NCBI RefSeq assembly: GCF_009765225.1
Contig: NZ_VMSF01000001.1
Span: 558,001 to 622,000, forward strand
Reading direction: 5' to 3'
From: Leifsonia sp. AG29
GTDB lineage: Bacteria; Actinomycetota; Actinomycetes; Actinomycetales; Microbacteriaceae
Length of the DNA: 64,000 nucleotides
Part shown: positions 17,173 to 25,519 of the stretch, in pieces
Numbering within the stretch: the stretch's first letter is position 1
Layout of the letters: the number at the start of each line of letters is the position of its first letter
Notes under the pieces: generated by a model
What the model was told of the DNA's origin: nothing
The model's input: the letters and a program-made list of their open reading frames with translations, nothing else
The model's database searches: none
Program-made: the position numbers and the translations under genes

Positions 17173-17942
17173 CGACGGTGCTGCACACCGTCGCCTACGG
17201 CGATCCCGCCTCGCCGCCGCTCGTGTACCTCCGCGGGCTGCCCTCCGATCCCGGCCGGGCGCGCGGGCTTGACGCGGTGACCGAGCGCGTGATCCTCCGG
17301 GGCGCCTCCCGGTCGCACCGCGTGCACGCCGTCGGGCGTCCGGACCGGTTGACGAGCGGGATGGGGATGGCCGACGTCGCAGCCGTCTACGCCGAGGTCC
17401 TCCGGCGCAGGTTCGCCGGCCCCGTCGCCGTGATGGGCGTGTCCACCGGGGCCAGCATCGCCTTGCAGCTGGCCTCCGACCACCCGGGGCTCGTCGGGGC
17501 GCTCGTCGTGGCCGCGGGCGCCGCGACCCTCGGAACGGAGGGACGCGCCCTGCAGCGGCGGTACGCCGACCTTCTCGCGACGGGCCGTCGGGAGGCGGCG
17601 AGCGAGTTCGCTCTCGCGACGATGGATTCGCCGCTCCTCGCGCCCGCCGTCCGCCTCCTGACCCGGATCCTCCCCGGCCCGACGGATCCGGAGGCCGTCC
17701 GGATGCTGGTGGAGGCCGAGGACGGCTACGACGTCCGCGATCGGCTTCACCGCGTGTCCGCCCCGGTCCTCGTCGTATCGGGAGGGCGCGACCTCTTCTA
17801 CCCGCTGACCGTGGCCCGCGACACCGTCCGGGCCCTCCCCGCTGCCGCGCACATCGTCTACCCGGGACGGTCGCACGCCGGGGTCCCGTTCCACCCCCGC
17901 TTCGGCTGGGACGTCGGCGCGTTCCTTCGACGGAACCCTTGA
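17169..17942 (+). CDS. Alpha/beta-fold hydrolase
   Basis: A 257-residue protein whose start overlaps the kinase stop by 4 bp (ATGA), so it belongs to the two-component operon. The catalytic triad is readable: Ser in M-G-V-S-T-G-A-S, Asp in V-S-G-G-R-D-L-F-Y-P and His in P-G-R-S-H-A-G-V. There is no signal peptide or membrane segment, so it acts in the cytoplasm. Substrate is unknown; relatives include esterases and haloperoxidase-like hydrolases. Followed by the L10 leader region. Confidence 0.85.
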   Translation: MTTVLHTVAYGDPASPPLVYLRGLPSDPGRARGLDAVTERVILRGASRSHRVHAVGRPDRLTSGMGMADVAAVYAEVLRRRFAGPVAVMGVSTGASIALQLASDHPGLVGALVVAAGAATLGTEGRALQRRYADLLATGRREAASEFALATMDSPLLAPAVRLLTRILPGPTDPEAVRMLVEAEDGYDVRDRLHRVSAPVLVVSGGRDLFYPLTVARDTVRALPAAAHIVYPGRSHAGVPFHPRFGWDVGAFLRRNP

Positions 17943-17967
17943 TTTGCGCGGAGGGGCGCGCGTCCCG

Positions 17968-17973
17968 TACCCT
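17968..17973 (+). promoter_or_regulatory. Possible -10 of the rplJL promoter
   Basis: TACCCT lies just before the L10 leader and fits the TAnnnT form common for actinobacterial ribosomal promoters; a weak TTTGCG lies 19 bp upstream. Weak support, offered as the likeliest position because the leader must start nearby. Confidence 0.35.
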
Positions 17974-17980
17974 TGACGAA

Positions 17981-18126
17981 GCCAAAGACCGCTGGTCGTC
18001 GTGCTCGCACGATCGAAGTCCCACTCCGGTGGGGGCCCGCGCAGGTGTATGAAGTGAACTCCGCGGTCCCTGTTCCAGGTTCCGCGTCGCCAGCTCCGTG
18101 CCTCTGCGCCGGAGCTTTTTTCTTTT
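17981..18126 (+). ncRNA. L10 leader: autogenous control region with attenuator
   Basis: The 5' leader of rplJL. It contains an AAGACC-GCTGGTC segment at 17985-17997 of the kind seen in actinobacterial L10 leaders, and ends in an intrinsic terminator: a 7-bp stem (18092-18098 with 18110-18116) followed by a T-rich tract TTTTTTCTTTT (18116-18126). The L10-(L12)4 complex binds such leaders in known bacteria and lowers its own expression; here the visible terminator about 60 nt before the rplJ start suggests control by premature termination rather than only by translation. Confidence 0.75.
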
Positions 18127-18185
18127 CCCGCGGTCGAGGCGCACACCGCTCCCGCGGTGTGCGACAAGAAGATTGAGGAGTAGCC

Positions 18186-18701
18186 ATGGCGAACAAGGAA
18201 GCCACGGTCGCCGAGCTCGAGACCCTGTTCACGAACTCGACCGCCGTTCTGCTGACCGAGTACCGCGGGCTCACTGTCGCTCAGCTCAAGACGCTGCGCA
18301 AGTCCATCAGTGAGCACGCGACCTACGCCGTGGTGAAGAACACGCTGACCAAGATCGCGGCCAACAACTCGGGAATCTCGTCGTTCGACGAGGAGCTCGT
18401 GGGGCCGTCCGCGATCGCCTTCGTGCACGGTGACCCGGTCGCCGTCGCGAAGTCGCTGCGTGACTTCGCCAAGGCAAACCCTCTGCTGGTGGTCAAGGGC
18501 GGTTACTTCGACGGTAACGCCCTGACCGCAGAAGAGGTAGGCAAGCTCGCCGACCTCGAGTCCCGTGAGGTTCTGCTGGCCAAGCTGGCCGGCGCCTTCA
18601 AGGCCTCGCTGTTCGGAGCCGCATATCTGTTCAACGCACCGCTGTCGAAGGCCGTTCGCACGGTCGACGCGCTGCGTGAGAAGCAGGAGTCCGCTGCCTG
18701 A
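18186..18701 (+). CDS. rplJ: 50S ribosomal protein L10
   Basis: A 171-residue L10 protein of normal bacterial length. The N-terminal rRNA-binding part has [13 protein letters not shown] and V-V-K-N-T-L; the C-terminal helix (last 30 residues or so) carries the L7/L12 dimer-binding sites. GAGGAG lies 6-7 nt before ATG 18186. It forms the ribosomal stalk with L7/L12 from the next gene. Genes for L11/L1 are not adjacent, so rplJL is a separate unit here. Confidence 0.98.
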   Translation: MANKEATVAELETLFTNSTAVLLTEYRGLTVAQLKTLRKSISEHATYAVVKNTLTKIAANNSGISSFDEELVGPSAIAFVHGDPVAVAKSLRDFAKANPLLVVKGGYFDGNALTAEEVGKLADLESREVLLAKLAGAFKASLFGAAYLFNAPLSKAVRTVDALREKQESAA

Positions 18702-18754
18702 GTCCGCAAGGACCGGGCCAGCGGTGAGTAACCACACACACTAAGGAGAGAACA

Positions 18755-19144
18755 ATGGCAAAGCTGTCGACTGAGGAGCTGCTCGACGCGTTCAAGGAGC
18801 TCACCCTGATCGAGCTCAGCGAGTTCGTCAAGGCGTTCGAGGAGACCTTCGAGGTCACCGCCGCCGCCCCCGTCGCCGTGGCCGCCCCGGCCGCCGGTGG
18901 TGCGGGTGCCGCCGCCGAAGAGGTCGAGGAGAAGGACTCGTTCGACGTCGTCCTCGAGGCCGCCGGTGACAAGAAGATCCAGGTCATCAAGGAGGTGCGC
19001 GCCCTCACCAGCCTCGGCCTCGGTGAGGCGAAGGCTCTCGTCGACGGTGCTCCGAGCACCGTCATCGAGGGCGCCAACAAGGAGACCGCCGACAAGGCGA
19101 AGGCCCAGCTCGAAGAGGCTGGCGCCACCGTCACCCTCAAGTGA
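18755..19144 (+). CDS. rplL: 50S ribosomal protein L7/L12
   Basis: A 129-residue stalk protein: N-terminal dimerisation helices ([12 protein letters not shown]), an Ala/Val/Pro-rich flexible hinge (about residues 38-57) and the C-terminal factor-binding domain with [10 protein letters not shown] and [10 protein letters not shown]. Strong AAGGAGAG ribosome site. Separated from rplJ by 53 bp with no terminator, so it is co-transcribed and, as usual, probably made in excess over L10. Confidence 0.98.
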   Translation: MAKLSTEELLDAFKELTLIELSEFVKAFEETFEVTAAAPVAVAAPAAGGAGAAAEEVEEKDSFDVVLEAAGDKKIQVIKEVRALTSLGLGEAKALVDGAPSTVIEGANKETADKAKAQLEEAGATVTLK

Positions 19145-19199
19145 TCCGGGCCCGCAAGGGCACCCATCGCTGACGAGCTGACAGGCTCGTCTGATCGCG

Positions 19200-19269
19200 A
19201 CGCGGACTCCTCCCTAGAGAGTGTCCGCGTTGTGGAGGGCGTCGCCCCCGCTGCGGGGCGACGCCCTCC
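19200..19269 (+). terminator. Double stem-loop terminator after rplL
   Basis: Two stems in tandem: an 8-bp stem (19200-19207 with 19223-19230) and a perfect 15-bp GC-rich stem (19234-19248 with 19255-19269, 6-nt loop) followed by GTGCGTTT. A strong end for the ribosomal operon. Confidence 0.8.
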
Positions 19270-19377
19270 GTGCGTTTAAGCGACGTGCGGGCGCGGATGC
19301 TCATCCATCCACCGCGTCCGATCACGCCCGCCCGCGTGCATCGGTGTGCAAGGACGCACAACCGGAAGAGATCAACG

Positions 19378-19521
19378 ATGAGTACCAGCACCTGGCGCGA
19401 TATCCGCGCCGCCCTGCGTGACCTCGGTCACGCTTTGCTCCACGGCGAGGCCGTCGACGACGGCCGCCACCCGCCGGATACGCACCGCAGGCTCCTGCTC
19501 CACACCAGGCACCTGCGGTGA
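19378..19521 (+). CDS. Hypothetical 47-residue protein
   Basis: A short frame, beginning M-S-T-S-T-W-R-D-I-R-A-A-L-R-D-L-G-H, with GGAAGAG (19363-19369) 8 nt before the ATG. It is isolated between two strong terminators, which favours an independent small gene or leader. The C-terminal half is rich in His, Arg and Asp and has no membrane segment. I recognise no family. Could equally be non-coding; the ribosome site and neat terminator are the only support. Confidence 0.4.
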   Translation: MSTSTWRDIRAALRDLGHALLHGEAVDDGRHPPDTHRRLLLHTRHLR

Positions 19522-19528
19522 CACCCCG

Positions 19529-19560
19529 AAGCGCCCCCGGCCGACCGGCCGGGGGCGCTT
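19529..19560 (+). terminator. Perfect 14-bp stem-loop terminator
   Basis: Arms 19529-19542 and 19547-19560 are perfectly complementary with a 4-nt loop; the downstream arm ends in TT. It lies 8 bp after the small frame and just before the methyltransferase promoter. Confidence 0.75.
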
Positions 19561-19578
19561 CCCGTCTAGACTCCGACC

Positions 19579-20223
19579 GTGATCGAACCAGCGGATGTCG
19601 CGCAGACCCGAGCCGCATACGACCTCGTCGCCGAGGACTACGCCGACCTGCTGCGCGGCCTTCTGGCTGAGAGCGCGGAGGACCAGGCCATGCTCGGCGC
19701 CTTCGCGCATCACGTTCTGGCAGGAGGCGGGGGAGCGGTCGCCGACCTCGGCTGCGGGCCCGGCCGGATCGCGGGACACCTCGCCACGCTCGGCCTCGAT
19801 GTCTTCGGCATCGACCTCTCGCCCGGGATGATCGAGGTCGCCCGTCGCGACCACCCGGGGATCCGGTTCGGTGTCGCTTCGATGACCGACCTTCCCCTTG
19901 CCGATGGCTCGCTGGGCGGCGCCGTCGGCTGGTACTCGATCATCCACACTCCGGAAGAGCGGCAAGCGGGGCTGTTCGCGGAGTTCGCACGCGTAGTGCG
20001 GCCGGGCGGGTGGCTGCTGCTCGCGTTCCAGGTGGGCGATGAGGTCATCCACCTGACGCGCGCCTATGGTCACGACGTCGACCTCGACACGCGGAGGCAG
20101 CGACCGGAACGCGTGCGCGAACGGCTGGCGGCCGCGGGGTTCGAGGCCTTCGCGGAGCTCGTGCGGCGGCCCGTCCCTCCGGAGAAGTCGGAGCAGGCCT
20201 ACGTGCTCGCTCGGCGCGCGTGA
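19579..20223 (+). CDS. Class I SAM-dependent methyltransferase
   Basis: A 214-residue methyltransferase-11-like protein. Motif I is V-A-D-L-G-C-G-P-G-R-I-A-G (about residues 55-67), followed by F-G-I-D-L-S-P-G-M-I (acidic motif II), and G-G-A-V-G-W-Y-S-I-I-H and V-V-R-P-G-G-W-L-L-L-A-F. GTG 19579 has no ribosome site and follows TAGACT (19567-19572) by 6 nt, so the mRNA is probably leaderless. Substrate unknown. Its stop overlaps nothing; the MarR promoter begins 25 bp later. Confidence 0.88.
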   Translation: MIEPADVAQTRAAYDLVAEDYADLLRGLLAESAEDQAMLGAFAHHVLAGGGGAVADLGCGPGRIAGHLATLGLDVFGIDLSPGMIEVARRDHPGIRFGVASMTDLPLADGSLGGAVGWYSIIHTPEERQAGLFAEFARVVRPGGWLLLAFQVGDEVIHLTRAYGHDVDLDTRRQRPERVRERLAAAGFEAFAELVRRPVPPEKSEQAYVLARRA

Positions 20224-20247
20224 CCGGGCCGACGCTCGCGTCGCCGA

Positions 20248-20276
20248 TTGATTTATATAGGCTAACTATATATAAT
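20248..20276 (+). promoter_or_regulatory. MarR-MFS promoter with operator in the spacer
   Basis: TTGATT (20248-20253), a 17-bp spacer, and consensus TATAAT (20271-20276). An inverted repeat TATATAG-GCTAA-CTATATA occupies 20254-20272, filling the spacer and touching the -10, so a bound dimer would block RNA polymerase. The ATG of the MarR gene is 7 nt after the -10, so the transcript should be leaderless. The most AT-rich spot in its neighbourhood. Confidence 0.8.
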
Positions 20277-20282
20277 GGGTGC

Positions 20283-20747
20283 ATGCCCGAGATCACTGAA
20301 CTCCGTACGACTCTGGGCGACCTCGTGGTGGCCGCTCACCGTCTCACCCGTCTCGCCGCCCGCGTCACCGGCAGCACCGAGTCGCCCGCCACCTGGCGGA
20401 CGCTGAGCGTCCTGCAGAGCACGGGCGCCATGCGACTCGGCGAGCTCGCGACCCACAGCCGGGTGGCCCAGCCCACCATGACGAAGATCGTCCGCAATCT
20501 GGTCGACGCCGAGTGGGTCAAGCGCATCGCCGACACCGACGACGCGCGCGCCTGGCAGATCGCCATCACCGCGAAGGGCGCCGCGGCGCTCCAGGCCTGG
20601 CGCGACGAGCTGTCCGCGGCCCTCGTACCCATGTTCGACGATGTCAGCGACGACGAGCTCGCGGCCATGAGCCGCACCGTCGAGATCATCGCCGCGCGCA
20701 CCGAGCAGGCCCTCTCGCGGCCCGCGCTCGCCGGCGCCGCCGGCTGA
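20283..20747 (+). CDS. MarR-family transcriptional regulator
   Basis: A 154-residue winged-HTH regulator. The DNA-binding part includes M-R-L-G-E-L-A-T-H-S-R-V-A-Q-P-T-M-T-K-I-V and the wing V-K-R-I-A-D-T-D-D-A-R-A. ATG 20283 was chosen because the palindromic promoter directly precedes it; an upstream GTG at 20220 would run through the promoter. It most likely represses itself and the MFS gene 67 bp downstream, releasing on binding a phenolic or drug ligand as is usual for the family. Confidence 0.92.
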   Translation: MPEITELRTTLGDLVVAAHRLTRLAARVTGSTESPATWRTLSVLQSTGAMRLGELATHSRVAQPTMTKIVRNLVDAEWVKRIADTDDARAWQIAITAKGAAALQAWRDELSAALVPMFDDVSDDELAAMSRTVEIIAARTEQALSRPALAGAAG

Positions 20748-20814
20748 CCAGTCCCTCCCCACTCACCGCCTCCCGCCGGAGGCCCCACCAGTCGTCAGGA
20801 GCCACCGCATCTCC

Positions 20815-22053
20815 ATGTCCCACGAACGCCCCACCAGCATCCTCAAGCAGCCCACCGCGGTGTGGGCCGTCGCCTTCGCGTCGGTCATCGCCTTCATGGG
20901 CATCGGCCTCGTCGATCCGATCCTCCCGGCAATCGCCCGCAGCCTCGACGCGACACCGACCGAGACCGAGATGCTCTTCACGAGCTACCTCCTCATCACC
21001 GGCGTAGCCATGTTCTTCACCAGCTGGATCTCCAGCCGGATCGGCGCCAAGCGCACGCTCCTCATCGGCCTCGCGCTCATCGTGGTCTTCGCGCTGCTCG
21101 CCGGGCTGTCGCAGAACGTGCCCTCGATCATCGGGTTCCGCGCGGGGTGGGGGCTCGGCAACGCCCTCTTCATCTCCACCGCGCTCGCGACGATCGTGGG
21201 GGCGGCGTCGGGAGGCACGTCCGCCGCGATCATCCTCTACGAGGCGGCGCTCGGGCTCGGCATCGCGATCGGGCCGCTGCTCGGCGGCCTGCTCGGCAGC
21301 TGGAGCTGGCGCGGCCCGTTCTTCGGGACGGCGACCCTCATGGCGATCGGTTTCATCGCGATCGTCGTGCTGCTGAAGAAGAATCCCGAGAAGCCAACCC
21401 CGACGAAGCTCTCCGCCCCGTTCCGAGCGCTCGCCCGACCGGCGCTCGGCTTCCTGGCCGCCGCCGCCCTGTTCTACAACATCGGCTTCTTCGTGCTGCT
21501 CGCCTACACGCCCTTCGCGCTCGCCCGCCTCGGCGTCGAGGACGCCCTCACCCTCGGCCTGATCTTCTTCGGCTGGGGAGTCGCGCTCGCCATCACCTCG
21601 GTCTGGGTTGCGCCCCTCCTCACCGCGCGGATGCCGCGCACCCGCGTGCTGTGGGTCGTCATGCCGCTGCTCGCCCTCGACCTGATCGCCGCGGGCCTCC
21701 TCATCGGCTCGATCGTCGCGCTCATCGTCGCCGTCGTCGTCGGCGGACTGCTCCTCGGCATCCTGAACACCGTGCTCACCGAGTGCGTGATGGAGGCGAC
21801 GGATCTGCCGCGCTCGGTGGCGTCGAGCGCCTACTCCGGCGTGCGGTTCCTCGGCGGTGCCATCGCTCCGCCCGCGGCGACCCTCCTCGCCGACACGATC
21901 AGCCCGGCCACGCCGTTCTTCGCGGGAGGCGTCTCGGTGCTGATCGCCGCAACGCTGATCGTGCTCGGCCGCAAGCACCTCCAGCGGGTCGACGCGCCGC
22001 AGGAGACCGCCGTCCAGGAGGCGGAGGTGCTCAGCCTGGCCGACGCCGACTGA
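20815..22053 (+). CDS. Major facilitator superfamily transporter (drug-efflux type)
   Basis: A 412-residue 12-helix MFS protein. Features include the N-terminal M-G-I-G-L-V-D-P-I-L-P-A-I-A in helix 1, S-R-I-G-A-K-R-T in the loop 2-3 region (motif A-like) and two six-helix halves joined by a short loop near residues 190-205. Position after a MarR gene suggests an efflux pump induced by its substrate. The ribosome site AGGAG is unusually far (about 13 nt) from the ATG. Followed by a stem-loop terminator. Confidence 0.9.
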   Translation: MSHERPTSILKQPTAVWAVAFASVIAFMGIGLVDPILPAIARSLDATPTETEMLFTSYLLITGVAMFFTSWISSRIGAKRTLLIGLALIVVFALLAGLSQNVPSIIGFRAGWGLGNALFISTALATIVGAASGGTSAAIILYEAALGLGIAIGPLLGGLLGSWSWRGPFFGTATLMAIGFIAIVVLLKKNPEKPTPTKLSAPFRALARPALGFLAAAALFYNIGFFVLLAYTPFALARLGVEDALTLGLIFFGWGVALAITSVWVAPLLTARMPRTRVLWVVMPLLALDLIAAGLLIGSIVALIVAVVVGGLLLGILNTVLTECVMEATDLPRSVASSAYSGVRFLGGAIAPPAATLLADTISPATPFFAGGVSVLIAATLIVLGRKHLQRVDAPQETAVQEAEVLSLADAD

Positions 22054-22066
22054 GCGGACGAGAGCA

Positions 22067-22102
22067 GAAGAGCCGCTCCGCCCGAAGGCGAAGCGGCTCT
22101 TC
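22067..22102. terminator. 11-bp stem-loop terminator
   Basis: Arms 22067-22077 and 22092-22102 (GAAGAGCCGCT and its complement) around a 14-nt loop, in the convergent gap between the MFS gene and the LacI gene; A and T runs at the stem base suit termination in both directions. Confidence 0.7.
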
Positions 22103-22218
22103 CCCGCCGGTCCAGGACCGGATCGGGCGGTCGCATCGGCGTCGGACGTGCCTACCCGAAAGGCGCGTCCGGCCGGAGACCGCACCTCATTCTGCCAGAC
22201 TCTCGCCGGACGGGCCCG

Positions 22219-23229
22219 TCACACGCGGGGCGGGGCGGTCGACGTCCGCACGATGAGCGTGACGGGGGAGCGCACGGAACGGGTGCGGGGCTCGGCTCCA
22301 CCGAGTTCGTCGAGCAGGATGCGCGTGGCGACGGCCCCCTGCTCGAACGGGTCCTGCGCCATTGTCGTCAGGCCGAACGACGGGGAGTAGTCGTGATCGT
22401 CGATTCCGATGACCGACAGATCCTCCGGCACGCGGAGACCGTGGTCTCCCGCGGCGAGGATCGCGCCGAACGCCATCTCGTCCGAACCCGCGAAGACCGC
22501 GGTCGGCCGGGGCCCCGGGCGGGAGAGCAGCCGGTTCATCGCGGTGCGTCCCTCCGGGAGGGAGAACCCGCCGGGGATGATCCACTCGCTGCGCACCGGC
22601 AGCCCGGCATCGACCATGGCCTGCGTGAAGCCGCGGAGGCGTCCCGCGGGCACCTGGCTGTTGAGCCCCTCCTCGTCCTCCCCGCCGAGGTGGGCGATGT
22701 CGCGGTGGCCGAGCCCGATGAGGTGCTCGGTGGCGCGGCGAGCGGTCGCCTTCTCGTCGATGCCGACGCTGCGGAGGCCCCGGACCGGGCCACCGACGAC
22801 GATGGTCGGGTGGCCCAGATTCGTCAGCTGCTCCCGTTCCTCCGCGGTGAAATCGAGGCACAGGGCGAGGAGGGCGTCGGTGCGCTTCCGCAGGATGCTC
22901 CGGTGGAACACCCGCTCACGGTCTCCGCGATGACCGCCGAGGTTGAACAGGATCATGTCGTAGCTCGCGGCGCGGAGCTCCGCGTCGACCCCCTCCAGGA
23001 CCTGCGTGTAGAACCACCGGCTCACCGACGGGACGACCACGCCCATCGCGAGCGTGCGCCCGCTGGCCAGCCCGGAGGCGCTGGACGATGCGACGTAGCC
23101 GAGCTCGTCTGCGGCACGCCGGACCGCGGCCCGGGTGCGCTCCGAGACGTTCGGAAGCCCGCGGAGCGCGCGGGACACGGTGGCCGTGGAGACCCCGGTC
23201 GCGCGCGCGACCTCCTCGATTCCAGCCAT
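22219..23229 (-). CDS. LacI-family transcriptional regulator
   Basis: A 336-residue repressor and last gene of a sugar ABC importer operon. HTH is G-I-E-E-V-A-R-A-T-G-V-S-T-A-T-V-S-R-A-L (residues 3-22), followed by the hinge helix with R-A-A-D-E-L-G-Y and a periplasmic-binding-protein-like effector domain (about 60-335) with V-F-A-G-S-D-E-M-A-F-G-A. It lies 12 bp after a small membrane-protein gene. It probably autoregulates the operon at the twin LacI-type sites before the binding-protein gene (26880-26906). Inducer sugar not readable. Confidence 0.92.
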   Translation of the reverse strand: MAGIEEVARATGVSTATVSRALRGLPNVSERTRAAVRRAADELGYVASSSASGLASGRTLAMGVVVPSVSRWFYTQVLEGVDAELRAASYDMILFNLGGHRGDRERVFHRSILRKRTDALLALCLDFTAEEREQLTNLGHPTIVVGGPVRGLRSVGIDEKATARRATEHLIGLGHRDIAHLGGEDEEGLNSQVPAGRLRGFTQAMVDAGLPVRSEWIIPGGFSLPEGRTAMNRLLSRPGPRPTAVFAGSDEMAFGAILAAGDHGLRVPEDLSVIGIDDHDYSPSFGLTTMAQDPFEQGAVATRILLDELGGAEPRTRSVRSPVTLIVRTSTAPPRV

Positions 23230-23241
23230 GACGACCCCGGG

Positions 23242-23481
23242 TCAGGAGTTCCGCTGGAGCTCGCGCTCCTCCTCCGCGCGCAGGCGCGACGCCACGATCC
23301 GGCGCCGCGCCTGCAGCAGCAGGACGAGGACGAGCACGAGTACCAGCAGCACCATCGCCCACGCGAACGCCGGCTGACCGGTCACCTCGCAGGCGACCGT
23401 GATGATCAGGAACGCGAGTGCGAAGAAGCCGACGAAGCCGATGCCGATGTCGACGGCCTCCCGCGAGTCGTTCCAGCGCAT
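23242..23481 (-). CDS. Small two-helix membrane protein
   Basis: A 79-residue protein with two hydrophobic segments (about residues 11-31 and 38-56) and a basic, charged C-terminal tail (R-R-R-I-V-A-S-R-L-R-A-E-E-E). It starts 4 bp after the stop of the inner permease gene and ends 12 bp before the LacI gene, so it is part of the importer operon. No family recognised. A transporter accessory role is possible but only positional. Confidence 0.7.
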   Translation of the reverse strand: MRWNDSREAVDIGIGFVGFFALAFLIITVACEVTGQPAFAWAMVLLVLVLVLVLLLQARRRIVASRLRAEEERELQRNS

Positions 23482-23485
23482 GCGA

Positions 23486-24397
23486 TCAGCCCTTCACTCC
23501 ACCGGCCGTCAGGCCCGCGACGATCCGGCGCTGGAAGATCAGCACGAGGATGATGAGCGGGACAACCACGATGGTTCCGGCGGCCATGATCGCCGTGTAC
23601 GGCTCCTGGTGCGGCTGGCTTCCGGTGAAGGAGGCGATCGCCACGGTGACCGGCTGCGTGCGGTCGCTCGACAGCTGGCTGGAGATCAGGAACTCGTTCC
23701 ACGAGGAGATGAACGCCAGGATCGCGGTGGTGAACACGGCGGGCGCGGCCAGCGGGAGGATCACCTTGCGGAACGCCTGCGCCTGTGTGCAGCCGTCGAT
23801 GCGCGCCGCCTCCTCGAGGTCCCACGGCATCTCGCGGAAGAACGAGGTGAGGGTGTAGACCGTCAGCGGCAGGGCGAACGAGATCTCCGGGATGATCAGC
23901 GCCTGGTAGGTGCCCATCCACCCGATGTTCGTGAACAGCTGGAACAGCGGGGTGATCAGCGCGACGCCGGGGAACATCGACGCGGCCAGGATGACTCCGA
24001 GCACGACGCCCTTGAACCGGAACTCCAGCCGGGCCGACGCGTAGGCGGCGAAGATGCCGACCACGAGCGAGATGATCGTCACGCAGACACCGATGAACAG
24101 CGAGTTCAGCAGCGCGCCGGGCAGGTTGTTCCCGAGTTTCGTGGACAGGGCGGTCGCATAGTTGTCCCAGGTGAAGTGGGTGAACCACGGCGTGTTGTCG
24201 TTGGTGTAGCCGACATCGCGGAACGAGGTGACGACCATCCAGTAGAAGGGCAGCAGGCACCAGAGGACGACGACGAGCGCCTGGATGCCGGTGCGGATGC
24301 CCTGGTTGCGGCGGCGCGCCTGGGAGCGGTTCTTGGTGGCGGGCCGGGGGAGGGCCTTGCCCTCCGCGGTGGCTGCGGGGCCGGCGACGGTGGTCAT
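23486..24397 (-). CDS. Sugar ABC transporter permease, MalG type
   Basis: A 303-residue inner permease with six membrane helices. The cytoplasmic EAA loop reads E-E-A-A-R-I-D-G-C-T-Q-A-Q-A-F, which docks the ATPase. ATG 24397 overlaps the stop of the partner permease by 4 bp. No ATPase gene is in the operon, so like many actinobacterial sugar importers it probably uses a shared MsiK-type ATPase encoded elsewhere. Confidence 0.93.
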   Translation of the reverse strand: MTTVAGPAATAEGKALPRPATKNRSQARRRNQGIRTGIQALVVVLWCLLPFYWMVVTSFRDVGYTNDNTPWFTHFTWDNYATALSTKLGNNLPGALLNSLFIGVCVTIISLVVGIFAAYASARLEFRFKGVVLGVILAASMFPGVALITPLFQLFTNIGWMGTYQALIIPEISFALPLTVYTLTSFFREMPWDLEEAARIDGCTQAQAFRKVILPLAAPAVFTTAILAFISSWNEFLISSQLSSDRTQPVTVAIASFTGSQPHQEPYTAIMAAGTIVVVPLIILVLIFQRRIVAGLTAGGVKG

Positions 24398-25434
24398 CCC
24401 TTCGCTCCCTTCTGCTGGGCCTCCTGGGTTCGGACCACGTTCGTGCCGAGGAACCGCACGAAGATGAACGCGACCAGGAAGATGAGGATGAATGTGATGG
24501 TCGAGAGGGCGGCAGCGCTGTTGAAGCCCTGCCTGATCTGATCGACGACGAGGATGGAGAGCGTCGTCGTGGCGTGCCCGGTTCCGCCTCCACCGCCGGT
24601 GAGGATCTGCGGCAGGTCGTAGATGCGGAGCGCGTCGAGCACGCGGAACAGGATCGCGACCATGAGCGCGGGCTTCAGCAGCGGCATCGTGACCCGCCAG
24701 AAGCGCTGCAGCGTGCTGGCGCCGTCGACCTTGGCCGCCTCGTAGACGTCCTCGGGGATGAGCTGCAGACCGGCGAGGATGAGCAGCGCCATGAACGGCG
24801 TGGTCTTCCAGGTGTCGGCGATGATCACCGCGAACCGGGATGCCCATTCGTCGCTCGTCCAGAGGATGCGGGCCCCGATGAGGGCGTTGGCGACGCCGGC
24901 GACCGAGAAGATGAAGAACCACAGCTTCGCGGTGACGGCGGTCGGGATCGCCCACGGGATGAGGATCGCGGCGCGGACGAAACCGCGTCCGCGGAAGGCG
25001 CGGTTCATGATGATCGCGAACCAGAGACCGAGGATGGTCTCGAGGATCACGGTGGTGACGGTGAAGAAGAAGGTCACGCCGACCGCGCTCCAGAACGTGG
25101 AGCCGAGGTTGCCCGGCGGGCACGTGATCGTGGTCCCGTTGGGCCCCTGGCACTGCTGGAGCAGCCAGTGGGCGTAGTTCTGGAAGCCGGCGAAGCCGCC
25201 CTGCACGAACAGGCCGGTGGCGGGATCGAGGCCCGCATCCTTCTGGAAGGACATCACGATCGCGCTGACGACCGGGTAGCCGATGACGATCGCGAGGAGG
25301 ATGAGCGTGGGGATGATGAGGTAGAGCGCCCAGCGACTCTGCTGGCGGCGGTTGTGCTTGACTCCGGCCCGGGCCTCAGGGGGCTTGCCGGCCTTCTTGG
25401 TTGGTGCTGGGGAGACGACGTTCGACGTTGACAT
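24394..25434 (-). CDS. Sugar ABC transporter permease, MalF type
   Basis: A 346-residue permease with a basic N-terminal tail, six helices and the EAA loop Y-E-A-A-K-V-D-G-A-S-T-L-Q-R-F. A larger extracytoplasmic loop (about residues 60-115) contains two cysteines. ATG 25434 follows GGAGG at 8 nt; the open frame upstream is the intercistronic hairpin region. Second gene of the importer operon, after the binding protein. Confidence 0.93.
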   Translation of the reverse strand: MSTSNVVSPAPTKKAGKPPEARAGVKHNRRQQSRWALYLIIPTLILLAIVIGYPVVSAIVMSFQKDAGLDPATGLFVQGGFAGFQNYAHWLLQQCQGPNGTTITCPPGNLGSTFWSAVGVTFFFTVTTVILETILGLWFAIIMNRAFRGRGFVRAAILIPWAIPTAVTAKLWFFIFSVAGVANALIGARILWTSDEWASRFAVIIADTWKTTPFMALLILAGLQLIPEDVYEAAKVDGASTLQRFWRVTMPLLKPALMVAILFRVLDALRIYDLPQILTGGGGGTGHATTTLSILVVDQIRQGFNSAAALSTITFILIFLVAFIFVRFLGTNVVRTQEAQQKGAKG

Positions 25435-25468
25435 GTGTGCCTCCGAGAGGATGTCGGTGTGGTGGGGG

Positions 25469-25500
25469 ACCGGGCGGCGGGAGGGTTCCCGCCGCCCGGT
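25469..25500 (-). terminator. Intercistronic 14-bp hairpin between binding-protein and permease genes
   Basis: Perfect 14-bp GC-rich arms (25469-25482, 25487-25500) with a 4-nt loop and no T tract. In other bacteria hairpins at this point (malE-malF) stabilise or partly terminate the message so that binding protein is made in excess. The same position in the 61-64 kb importer has a similar hairpin. Confidence 0.65.
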
Positions 25501-25519
25501 GACCGTCACGCGGCTGGGA

